From Skeletonema tropicum (lineage: Eukaryota; Bacillariophyta; Thalassiosirophyceae; Thalassiosirales; Thalassiosiraceae): a stretch of 64,000 nt of DNA. Below are positions 36,210-46,964 of the stretch, piece by piece. A program made the translations under genes and the position numbers. The notes beneath the pieces are model-generated. The model saw only the letters and a program-made list of their open reading frames with translations, was not told where the DNA came from and made no database searches. Location of the stretch: assembly GCA_037178625.1 (NCBI GenBank), contig JAWZXG010000031.1:124001-188000 (forward strand), read 5' to 3'. Each line of letters opens with the position of its first letter. Position 1 is the stretch's first letter.

Positions 36210-37992
36210 GTTTGCTCGTCTGAACTTGACTTCATTTTCTTCACAGTTGGTCATTAAGTGTATGATGTTAGCATAGGGTGAACTCTAACATTAGCAAAGT
36301 CACTGACGATAATCTGAACTGCGCTTTTCGCTTCGTACCATCTGACCTCTCTGAGACCAACCGATGCCTATCATATTTGACTGCCTCTCCCCTCGAGTGC
36401 TTCACCTCCCAGCGTCCAAGAGGTACAGGCGAGAGGGAGGTAGAGAGTGTGGAACTTCTGACATCATTATTTCTCATGAATTTGACGTCACTTCTGTTCT
36501 TTGATGATTGCTTGATGCGTTGAATTTACTCGGGTCGAGTCAAATGATCAGGAACACTGGCCCACGGAGAAGACCTTTACAGGATGATGGCTGGATTGAA
36601 GCAATCGGATGCAAAAGCTTGCATGAGGTCGACATCAGATAAAATACGTACAACATCTATATAATGTTGGTGTGACTGATTAGGATTAGATAGATGCGTC
36701 ATGCTGTGAAGTGTGTCCACAGTCCACACAAAAGGTGGCTCAAAATGAGAGCACCGATCGATCCCAACATTCGTGGTTGGATGGACACAATATGATTGAA
36801 AAGCATGCCTGAACAACGAATTTGAATTTGACCGCCATGATCTTACTACTGTCGTCTGATGTATTGTTTGCAGAACTTTATCTCTAATTCTAATTGGAAT
36901 CTTTGCCATTAGCCTGCTTCTATTGCTCCTCCTTGGGGATGTCTCTCTCTCTAGAGGCGAAGAGGATGTATTGATTGCTACTTCGGGTGGAGATGATATG
37001 ATATGAGTGTGTTCCCTCCGGGATAGCTCTTCATAGATGAACAGATGATGGTAGGTCCGGTTGGATTTGACTCTCTCTACCGAGATGTCTCTGTCTCTGA
37101 GGATGAGGGGGCTGCAGGTGGGTTATGGAAAGCGTTTCTGCGTGCCTGAGGATGGATGGCGATGTTGCCATGACGGAAAAACATCGCCACAGCGCATGCG
37201 TACTTCGCGACCAGAGCATTGGAACATGTGCATCCTATGTCAGTGTCCGCACTCAATGAATATTCTTTTGGTATGCCTTTGATTTCACTTCAGATTCTGC
37301 TCTCTCGTTGCTAGTTGTGGCAACTTTGATACAGTAAATCTACATTTTGGGATGTCATTGAAGCAATACTGCATGCATGAAGGAGTATCTGTGGTCGGTT
37401 TGATGAACTTGCACTGTCCTGTGTACTTAAAAGGTTAATTGATATTCAACCATATTGGATTGAGAATATACTCCCAGCCCCAGCAGAGAACTTACGTGGA
37501 ACTATGTTGCTATGCTTAGCTTTGTGGTCAACCACTACTGGATCCCCTTCAAGCTTCTTCATCGTCGCAATGTATATTGACACGCCAACTCAATCTGGTG
37601 TATCCTTCTTCGTCTCCGTCAAAGCCAATGTCGTGTGTCCAGCTAGCAGGACTTGCTATAACTTTAGTCAAGGGAAATGGTCAATACGTCAGATCTACAT
37701 CATACATAGGTACTTTGTGTTCACTCGAAAAGAAGATCGAAATTACCCTGCCTTGCTATTGTAACCGCAGAAGCAATAAACGAACAACAGCGGGACCGAA
37801 ATAATAATATGATCGAATCCATCTCGAAGTTGACAGAATAGAGGTCATATCCTCGTCCCAGACTATACAGACGGTGGATGGAAATGTATGCCTCTGGACA
37901 GTATCATTTCTACCCCCCTGGTAACATAGTAACGAAATCGTAACTTATTCCTCCCCCCTCAAGCTACGCAAATTATAACACGAACACGAGCA
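36210..37992. repeat. A-B intergenic spacer, unit 3
   Basis: Same content as units 1 and 2. Shares GTTCCCTCCGGGATAG with unit 1 (unit 2 has an insertion there). The minus-strand 110-codon stretch is open at 36909-36577. Confidence 0.6.
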
Positions 37993-39711
37993 ATGGATCC
38001 AACAGTGAACGATGTCTTGTCCGGCCGTGGAGCTTGGTTCAATCAACATCCTGGCAATGAGCGTTTTCGACGGATGCTCGAAGAGCAAAAGGTGAGCCTG
38101 TCTGAGAATTTTCCTATATACCAACTCATTGATACATTTAATGGATGAATATGTGATCAATCAAGAACTCGTTGATTTATGTCGATCATAATTCATTTCT
38201 TTGCTGAATGAGGAGGACGAAATAATGATTAAAATCATCCAACAACAATAATATCTCACCTCTTTTTTTTTCATCTGTCAAAGGATGCCTACATGGCTGG
38301 CACGAAGAAGCAAAAGATGAACATGTCCAAAGCTATCGTTGAAGCAATCTATTCGATGGATCCGCCCGGCCGATTTCTCAAACAATGCCCTGAAAGTGGT
38401 CGATGGAACGAGCTGTCGAAGAGAGATGCAGCCGATAGGGTAGCCCAAGCGATGGCATATGTCGTAAAAGGTAAAGATACATCGAAGCGTAAGAAAGAAG
38501 AACGGCGGTGTTCCCGTCGAATATCACGGCATAAGTCAAAGAATAACGATGGTGCTGCTGTGACTTCATCGCAGCATGCTGATGATCGACCGACTACTCA
38601 ACATCATTTGCGCAGCTCGAGTAATCAGTCGGGAGATAGTGCTTCATCGTGGTCTTCTGTGGCAAATCACAAACTCACTGCTCGTGGTCCAGTAGCAGGA
38701 GACACCAATAATGCAGCTGCAGCTGCCGCAGAGTCGATAACAATGGAGATTCGTGAACGTGGTACTGAATCGGTGGCAGATAATATGAATGTTGAGTCTG
38801 GAAACTCCACCTTTCGTCAGCAACTGCAAAGGAATCCTCCGCAAATGAATCCTCCGCAAATGAATCAATCCAGTGATGCCGTTATCCTGCCAGCATCCTC
38901 CATCGACCAAAGAGTGACTCAAAATGATGGATTGGTCCAAGTTCTAGCGCAGGCAGTGCAGCAGCAGCGACGCCATCATGATCAGCAGCAGCTCCTCCAA
39001 TCCAATTTGGTCCCGAATCCGTTGGGACAGCTACTTTGCACACAAACTTCACTTCAGCCTACTTCACTTGAAGGATTGGCTCATCAACTGTTGGCTCAGG
39101 CACAGCAGCAGCAACAAAATGTGCTTCAAACTGATTCGCTACTAGCGACTCTCTCCCCATCAGCCCTGTCCTCAGCTTCTCAAGGGGTGTTGCCCACAAA
39201 TAATGGCATGATTCTGAATGGGGCATCATCTTCAAACTACTCGTTGAATCCTCAATCTTCTGACCCGCCCGCTAATATGAATATCTTGCAACACCACTTG
39301 CAACAACAATCGAATCCACCATCAAATAATGGGCTTTTGCTTAGCAGCTTATTGAGTAACTTACAGCACCAACCGAATAACATGGGGATAATCAGCGCAC
39401 TCCAGGGAGCACAACAATTGGATCAATTGCAGCACAGTCTCAGGGGACATCATTCGCAGCAGATGATGTCTGCATTTCCAACTGCTCTCAATCAGTCCTC
39501 CGGGCAGCAGCAGCAGCTGCAGCAATCGCTGCTGTTGGATCCGCATCATCAGGTATGGCAGACAGCTCTGCTGTCCCAGATCCAAAACTCGCAGGATCTC
39601 CCTTCGATCACTGCGCAGTCACCGGCTAATGCAGCTGCTGCATCGACTAGGCAGGAGGAGAGTGGCGTAGATGATGGGCAGAAGAGCATACCGAAAGAGA
39701 AACAAGCATGA
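37993..39711 (+). CDS. DUF6824-like, polyglutamine-rich protein B3 (508 residues)
   Basis: Exon 1 37993-38091, intron 38092-38283 (192 bases), exon 2 38284-39711. The most diverged B copy. It has FLKQCPE (as in A genes) where B1/B2 have FLKKCPE, an extra PPQMN unit (NPPQMNPPQMNQ), an ESGNSTF insertion, shorter Gln runs and KSIPKEKQA at the end. The A-like FLKQCPE may reflect exchange with an A gene or retention of the ancestral state. Confidence 0.88.
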
Positions 39712-40254
39712 AATTTTTGTTTCAGACTGTACTCATGTTGCTTGGCTAACTTCAAACATTTAATTTCATATCAATGGATGATATTCATTGCGTAGTATTT
39801 CGACCTCTCATCAGGGGACCGAGACCGAGCGAGCCACAATAGGCGAAAATAGGCGACGCATCATTTGTAATTGATGTCAACTCAGAGGATGCTGTGTCAG
39901 GTGTCACCATTTCTCCCCTGCAGAGATAAATATCTCTCTAGAGGGTAGAGAGTCGGTGAATGAAATTGAGGTTGCGATGAGGCAGGAATGAAAGGTGTGA
40001 CAGTCAACATCGGACAGATACACGACCGACATCTAAATAATGAATGACGTAAGGGCAACAATTCCCCAAAATTGAGAGAAAGAAGAGGAACCCACTTGGA
40101 AAGTGACGTCATGCAGACCTTATTGTTTGATTGAGATGATGTCAGAAGACACTTTTGGCACTTTTGTCGAGAGAGCATTGCCAAGTTAGTCAGGCGGTTC
40201 CCATGGTCAGACCCTGAAGTTTTACTGCAGTCATAAAGTGCCCCCAATCATCTG

Positions 40255-40660
40255 CTTTGTATGACGGGACGGCTCATCATCTGCGGAATCGGGCGCAGCA
40301 ACAACAGCAGAAGCTTTTCCTTCATCGTCTCTTGAATCAGCAGAATGTACATCCATCTGCGTCACCTCTATATAATCCAAATCTGCCCCATTCCTGAGTC
40401 ACTTGGCCATTAACAAAAATTCAAATAATGCAGAATATCCTACGCGACGGCAACGTTGTTTTCTCCTAGAAGTAATCAGCAGCTGCTATCGGCGCAGCAA
40501 CAGTAGCAACCAGATTACAGGCAGATATACTTCTTCGGAAACAACTCCCATCGATTAATCGAACTGCCAAAACTTCAACTATGATGTTGCTCAATCGACT
40601 AGGCAGGCAGAGAAGAACGATGTGAACAGAGTGGCCAGATGAAGTATGGTGATAAATCTG
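40255..40660 (+). pseudogene. Relic C3 of a third array gene
   Basis: A more eroded counterpart of C1/C2. It keeps the best match to the B-type end: CAATCGACTAGGCAGGCAGAG. Array similarity ends near 40780, where the LRR copy L2 begins. Confidence 0.55.
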
Positions 40661-40789
40661 GTGGTTTTTAGGTTAAAAGTACTTTCCTCGAATCAGCTTG
40701 CATATCTGTACTTTTGATCTTCGTCTTTCATGATTTTCTTCACTTTCACTGCTAGAGAGCTGATAGTGCGTCGCTCTCCCACTATTTGA

Positions 40790-41863
40790 CCTTGTTACTT
40801 CCACTGAGAGGCAATACGACGACCGAAAGAAGGCATCCCAGACTGTGCAATGAATATTATTCCTTTCAGCTCATAGAAATTGTATTGGAAGGAACGAGCC
40901 AGTCTCATCCCAACTCTAGGAAAGGGAGAACATTCTTGATCACGATGCTTGCACCAGACGTGATACGCTTCTCCTTCCTCATGGCCTCCACATCAATCTT
41001 GGCTCTCTTTGTCTGCACCTGCAGGGAGGAAATATCTTCTTATAGCGAGTTCGAGTTGTGTCATGTGCTCCTTTAGTAGCCGGTTGTGCTGTGCTTTGTA
41101 GCGTTCCAATCTATCGATAACTGATCTGATCCACATGCGTATTTTGTTGGTCTTGTCATATCCAAAAGAATTTGGACGCTCCTGATTGATGCGACCAATC
41201 TCTCCTTTCATTGCATGTCTCCAGCTCTCCAGAAGCAGAGAGGAGATGGTGCGTTGGATTGCCCCAGCCCCCACAAGATCGACCGTTGTTAGATTGAAAC
41301 AAAAATCAAACTGGGTGTATCCTTGTCGACGATGTAGAGGAAACATGTTGCCTTTCAGTGGGATGGAAATGCGTCGAAGAGTTGGACAGGTAGAAAACGA
41401 ATAACCATCAATTCTTTCCAAGTTGCTACCAAATTCCACATCCGTCAGCTGCTCACAGTAATGAAACGCTCCAGCTCCAATGGTCCTGACAGTTGGCATT
41501 TTAATGCTCCTTAGAGAATCGCACTCCTGAAATGCACCACGTCCAATTGTTTCCAGCCTGTCCCCAAATTCCACGTCCGACAGGGGCAACACAATTAAGG
41601 AACGCACTATCTTCAATCACCTTCACGCCTAACAATTTCATTCCTCCTGTTAGTGACTCACAATTGGCGAATGCTTGTCTTTCAATCATCTCTACGTCAT
41701 CATGCATCTCCACAGACACAAGATGTTGACGGTCATAAAATGCACGCCTCAGAATATTTTTAACGGATGGATGAATGATGACATGTGTGACTTGCAAGGG
41801 CACATGTTGCTCACCGCCGATGTAGACAAAAACATTATTGCCAGCGTCGATTTGGTCAGCCAT
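40790..41863 (-). pseudogene. BspA-like leucine-rich repeat gene, broken (copy L2)
   Basis: Begins at ATG 41863 (MADQIDAGNNVFVYIGG) and runs clean to about 41600, where a frame change separates it from the next piece (LSDVEFGDRLETIGRGAF..., to 40993). A second break near 41040 separates the helical tail from the conserved ending IVIKNVLPFLELG. At least four LRR_5-type units are readable. It is better preserved than L1 (3880-4971), and similarity continues into the 3' flank of both. Confidence 0.75.
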
Positions 41864-41959
41864 TCTTTCGCCGTAGAAAGGATAAAGGTAGCTAGCCTTA
41901 GCTGTGCTGCTTGCCCATTGCCCATCGTCTCATCGGTTTTGTGTTTGGGGGTGTTGGGA

Positions 41960-42110
41960 ATTTTGATAAATAGAGGGCACGGGGGCAAATCCCATAGAGC
42001 AATTGACTCTAATAGGCGATTATTGGGCATTATCACCAGATATTTGGTAATTAGATGCACTAAATATGCCCATTTGAAAGGATTTGAGGGGGTAACGCCC
42101 CCTTTTTACG
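41960..42110 (-). repeat. LRR-gene upstream repeat (copy F3)
   Basis: Shares AGAGGGCACGGGGGCA, AATTGACTCTAATAGGCG and GATTTGAGGGGG with F1 and F2. It lies about 100 bases upstream of L2, as F1 does upstream of L1. Confidence 0.6.
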
Positions 42111-42181
42111 GACAGACCATTTTCATATCCGCTTCGCTCTTCGCTCACAATGAAAAAAAAAATAGCCAATAGATCAGCACC

Positions 42182-42960
42182 ATGACCACCCCTACCACCT
42201 TTTGGCGTCTCGCTGGAGTTTCGTACGTTCAGGTGAGTTCATCCATCAGTAATAATAATAATAATAATGCTGTGCTACAATTTTTTGGGTGACTCGTGCG
42301 GCGGCATGGAAATAGAAAGACATGAAAAATAAATGGGCGGCTGTGCATTTTTGAAAATTGGCTTGACGGGACGTTATATATTCCTCCCCCCTCTACATCA
42401 TCCTAAGAGAGAAAGAGATGAATTATCTGACGTGAAATATCAATCGGCGGGGCGGGTGTTCTATCGGCATTTCAAAATGACGACGGTTGGATTGTCAAGA
42501 GGGAAATATTGATTATTTTTACTTTTTCCGTGTGCGTTGCATTTTTCTCTTGGTGGGGCGGGAAATGATACCATGATATTTAGAGAGGAGTTTGACGTGG
42601 GGAGTAACGTTTCAAAATGGGCTGCCCTCCTACGTCTTGTGAGAGGAGGGGAAAGGGCTATCATTGCCCCGTATATACATTTGGATGAGTCCAACTAATC
42701 GCAGTTTTCTATCGGGGGGCGCTTTTCTTTTTCACTTGTTTTTCGTTCTCACTTACATTTTCCTACTTTATTCATTCCTCCTCCACCACCAAACACAGTA
42801 CGTAACCAAAGCCTCCTCCACCGTCCGAGCAGCACTCAAAGAACCAGCGAAGTCAAAGGCCATGGCTCAAGAAACTTTCTCGTACAACAAATCCATGTGG
42901 TCGAATGGAGAACAGGGTGCCAAACAGATGACGGATACTTTGGCGGCTGTTGGAAAATAG
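42182..42960 (+). CDS. Mitochondrial F1Fo ATP synthase epsilon subunit (70 residues)
   Basis: Exon 1 42182-42232 encodes MTTPTTFWRLAGVSYVQ. Intron 42233-42798 (566 bases, GTGAGT...CACAG, phase 0). Exon 2 42799-42960 encodes YVTKASSTVRAALKEP and the rest. The joined start (FWRLAGVSYVQYV...VRAALKEP) matches the eukaryotic epsilon subunit pattern (W-R-AG-xx-Y-xx-Y ... R-x-LKEP). This tiny protein of the central stalk binds gamma and delta in the inner membrane. Length is normal (50-75). Exon 2 alone also reads open upstream to 42664, but that frame is hydrophobic intron sequence. The intron is far longer than others here (67-192) and includes an AAT run at about 42250. Confidence 0.85.
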
Positions 42961-43988
42961 ATTCATTTGATTGATCGAAAATGGTATACTGGACTATGTT
43001 ATTGTACTAAGTTGGGTTGTGTAGAACTGGTTAGTTGTTTCTTGGATATTATGGATTGAGAGACAATTTTGGTTTGATTATTGGGTGGTATTGATGAGAG
43101 AAGAGAAAAAGAAGAGTGACTTAATTTGTAGTTGCCTTTTGTCATGTAACGCAATAATCATACATCATTGTGAGGTACAATTGGACTGTACAACATGCAC
43201 ACGTGCTCCTTCTGAATCATTACTCTAGAAAACTTCTTACGTCTGCAATATCACCTGCCTAACATCCACAGTCCGTGTTCCTGAAACTGAAAACTCCTTC
43301 TCGCTCCAAAGCATTATACATACCACTCAGGAAAATCTAGCATTAGAGGTAATTTTGAATGCACCCAACTGAGGCATAATGACCCGAGGGCACAAGCAAA
43401 CACATTCCAAAAGTATGGTAGTCAGAAAATCACAGGAGAGTGAGAGGGTTCGAGATCTCTATCTCCCCTACAAACGCATCTAGAGAGAGTCAATTAGCCA
43501 GATTATGCACAATAAAGGTAAGATATAACAAATTCAAGCCATTAGCATTTACATTTCTTGCACACGAGGCAGTTTTTGATCGAGTATGGATACTTAGTAC
43601 AATAACAAGTATGTGGTTCAAGTCCATTTTTCGAGTTGAATCACGTTGTTTCGTGTGATGAGGGATTTCTGGGGGAAGAGTCTGCATAATTATTGTAGAA
43701 TTTAGGCGTAGGAATTCAATAGGAAGATGATAGTTGGGGGAAATGAATCGAACGATCTGAAACTAACCCTAACGCGAAAAATGCCCAGCTACACCTGAGG
43801 ATGCCGACGGCAAAGGTAAATAATAATGCCGACGGACGATATAATAGACTTTCAGAATGATTTTCAATAATTAATCAGTTATTTCTACGGCCACGGGACA
43901 AAATCAACAGAGCAAGAATAGGCGTGATATAGCAGAAGCAGCGCTCTCTTGTTGTTGTTGACTAAACTTCACAAATCTCTCTTCAGTT
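42961..43988. other. Intergenic between convergent genes
   Basis: No gene, repeat or RNA recognised. It holds the 3' regions of the ATP synthase subunit gene and of the multicopper oxidase gene. Confidence 0.45.
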
Positions 43989-45713
43989 TTACTCTTTCAT
44001 GGATGTCCCTCTGAGCACGCGACGAATAGCCTCGCAACTTCCCTTTCTCCAGTTACAATTGGTGCATGCACCGCAACCGGAAGACTTCAGTCCACCGCAA
44101 GATGGGCATTCATTGGATGCGGATGCCTCAGTAGGAGCAGGGGAGGGTGAAGGAGTTGGAGCTGGTGTAGGAGCCCCACATTGAGAAGCTGGAGAATCGA
44201 CATTATTCTGGTACGCACTGGGAGTACCAGTTACATCCATCCAGGTCATGGCTCCATTATCTTCGTGGCCTAGAACGTGACAATGCTATTAATGAATTGA
44301 GAAGAAATGCATCAGTAAAGCTTTGTTTGGTGCATGATGAGTTATACCAATATACAACACAAAAATGTACGTACCAGGACCATTCTTTGACCAATATCGA
44401 TGGCGTAGAATCGGACACGACAGCTCCCACTAGCAGAGAGAGTATCATAGAATTCTCCTTCTTCATGAAGGCCGCAACCACCAGGCTCGACGATCAACAT
44501 GTGATATAAATGCTGGTGGTAGGGATGAGCACCAGAGCCGCTGATGGTCCACTCATAGATTCCACCGTATGGGACGAATCCAAGAGGCACGTCTTCGTTC
44601 CAGGATTGGCCATTAATCTTGGCACCTGACATGCTAATAGAAAATGTGCCATCAGCATTGCTGTCAGTCAATCCAGTGAGGGAAGCCGGTTTCGATGGAG
44701 CAGTACCAAGGTCTGTGCCATCCCAACCAGTGCCAGAACCGAATGAACCTGCCTGGATTGTTGCCGCGGCCGACCTTCCCCATTGAACCGTGGTAGAGCC
44801 GGAAGAATCACAGCGGATTGCATAGTCTGCACGGGATGCACCGGTCATATCGAAGCTGGAACCAATGTAATTGGTTAGGGCGGCATTGTGCCAAATACCG
44901 TCACTGGCAACTTTATACACTGTGCAACTACCGCCATTAAATGAGAGAGCAGCGGTAGCGGCATTAGGCTTCACGGTAGAGACTCGAAGCCTGTACCAAT
45001 TTCCAACTTCCACCTGAAAGAGCTCGTTACTATTGCCATTTCCGAGAACATTTCCAGTGTCTGACACAAGAAGCAACAACTCATTTTGGGGGTGAGCCCA
45101 AGCGTTCAGCTGTGAAGTGTTGTCCTCAATAATGATCATCCCAAAGGCGCCTCCAGCGGTCTGATCGTTGGTGAGAGTGTGGTAGTGAGGGTGATACCAA
45201 TTGGTGCCACCAGGATGATCAGATGGGATGTCCCATGTGTAATCAAGGCAATTGCCTCCTGCAACAAATCTGGTAATGTCATCACCATCTCCGCTGCCAG
45301 TGATATGGAGGCCATGCGTGTGAATGTTTGTCTTGAGGTTCGAATCGGTTGAGTCGTTGCGAAGGGTAAGCTTGTATGTGTTGCCTGGTGTCATTCGAAT
45401 AAGCGGGCCTGGTTTGCTTCCGCAAGGAGTAGTATCTCCCGGATTGCGGTAACCTGTGACAATTATCCCATCAATGGACGTTAGATTCCAAAGCAAGCAG
45501 TTACAGCGGCATTTCTTTTGTCCAGAGGAAACAGCAAACAACTGAAACTGAAATTATGGACTTACCGAAGTTTGAGCCGTCCTGACAAAACTCAAGAAAG
45601 GCACACTTGTCTCGACCGCAATCACTCCATGCGAGCGTACTTGGATAGGCAGCGTCGACTTTGACAACAGTCGAGGTGGACAAAAGGAACAATGCAGCAG
45701 AACGAAGATTCAT
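43989..45713 (-). CDS. Secreted multicopper oxidase (laccase-like), three exons, 507 residues
   Basis: Exons 45713-45566, 45453-44375 and 44285-43989; introns of 112 and 89 bases with GT-AG ends. The phases agree and total 1,524 bases. A signal peptide ends near residue 21. Copper motifs are in order: HTHGLH (94-99), WYHPHYH (H137, H139, H141), HPYHQH (359-364) and HCHVLGHED (410-418); the last appears only when intron 2 is removed. The trinuclear and T1 ligands are thus present. The T1 axial position (residue 421) is Ala, followed by Met, where relatives often have Met at that place. A Pro/Thr linker (PTPAPTPSPSP) and a Cys-rich tail (CPSCGG...CGACTNC) follow. Possible roles are Fe/Mn oxidation or phenol oxidation in the wall or periplasm; the substrate cannot be told. 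Confidence 0.9.
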
Positions 45714-46394
45714 TATTCCGTGATCGTGATAAGAATGGATAAAAAGTAATGTGTTGGTGTTGGGTTGATAAGGATCGAGGTATCGTGGAAGAAGTTGTTT
45801 GGTATTTGGATTTGAGCGAAGCGAAGCGATATCAAAGTAGGCTACTAGTCGGCGATCACAACTTCAACACATCCATCAACCACCTTCTCCACTATCCATT
45901 AGGAGTATTAAAAATTACTCAAGCACTTGTGCAATCTCCCTGCTTGCATGTTTCTGATCCGAGAAATAGTACAAACTGGGAGAAGAAAACACACACACAT
46001 TTGAGCGGTATCCAGAAAAAAGTGGGGTCATTTATTATCTCAGTTGGTTGTATGTACATACTTAGCATCGGAATCAGTTAAGTTGCGCTTGTTGTGACAT
46101 CCCATTTCTTACATCCTTCTCCACCTGTGTCATACTGGTAACTAGCAACGCGGGCGATATTAGCAACGCGGGCGATAAAAATAAGCCTCATCCCTCATCT
46201 CGCTCTTGATGTAACAATGTAGTGAGCGAGATATATGGTAAATACATACTTCGAAAGAGGCCTTTGCATTGCAGCTGAGTTTGGCCTCACTTGAGAAAGA
46301 GTTAACTCCATCTTGTGATGCGATGCCATAGCGCATGCATGCCTCCAATCGATGCTATTGCTCTATTGATAGATTATCTCTCTCTCTCTCTCTC

Positions 46395-46436
<42 letters not shown>

Positions 46437-46964
46437 AGAGATACTCTGCTTATCTACGTACGTGTTATCTAATACCCCCCACAATTCGATACCACGTAGT
46501 CGATATCGACTTTACCAAATAGCATTTCTATCCTTTCAATAAGGGACAAAGGAAGTCCACTTTACAATGAGTGACTTGACCAAGTTGTCTCCAACATCGT
46601 TGGGTCGTTGGGGTAGTCAAGGGTTGTTTTTGTAATTGTAACCGAATCATTCGAGTTAAGAGTATCCAAGTTGTGTAGCATGTTATCAAGGGCTACGTAT
46701 ACATCTTCGGCGTCCTCGACAGGTAAGTACCGAATTGATTTTGTTTGCTTTGTGTCACTGATAAATGTTGGAGAATCTGCACGTAGTGTTGTTGCTCCGT
46801 TGATAATATTTGTCGTGGCATGTACCTTGTGGAGGTGTGGCAATGACAATTTCGTTTAATAACGCATGGGTTGCGCCACCATCAAATCCAATTCCAACTC
46901 TCATGTAACTACACACACAACATCCACCATACTGCCGGCCCTAACCAAATCCTATCATTTATCG
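45714..46964. other. Intergenic between the oxidase and the ubiquitin protease gene
   Basis: Includes the oxidase promoter and a large GA/CT tract. A minus-strand open stretch (46849-46562) begins with TTG, has no recognisable domain, and is not called. GCGATATTAGCAACGCGGGCGATA-like repeats occur at about 46150-46176. Confidence 0.4.
46375..46435. repeat. CT/GA simple repeat forming a perfect palindrome
   Basis: A (TC)n run meets a (GA)n run at CTCTAGAG (about 46391-46400), so the two halves are self-complementary. It is hairpin- or triplex-prone DNA and likely unstable in length. Confidence 0.85.

Noticed and set aside
42664..42798. In-frame upstream extension of ATP synthase epsilon exon 2
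   Set aside because: It is not the natural N-terminus; exon 1 at 42182 supplies the conserved FWRLAGVSYVQ and the splice sites fit.
45454..45541. Upstream extension of oxidase exon 2 (CRCNCLLWNL...)
   Set aside because: It lies inside a GT-AG intron whose removal joins FCQDGSNFG to YRNPGD in frame.
46562..46849. 95-codon minus-strand frame after the USP gene
   Set aside because: TTG start, no domain, and no splice partner found.
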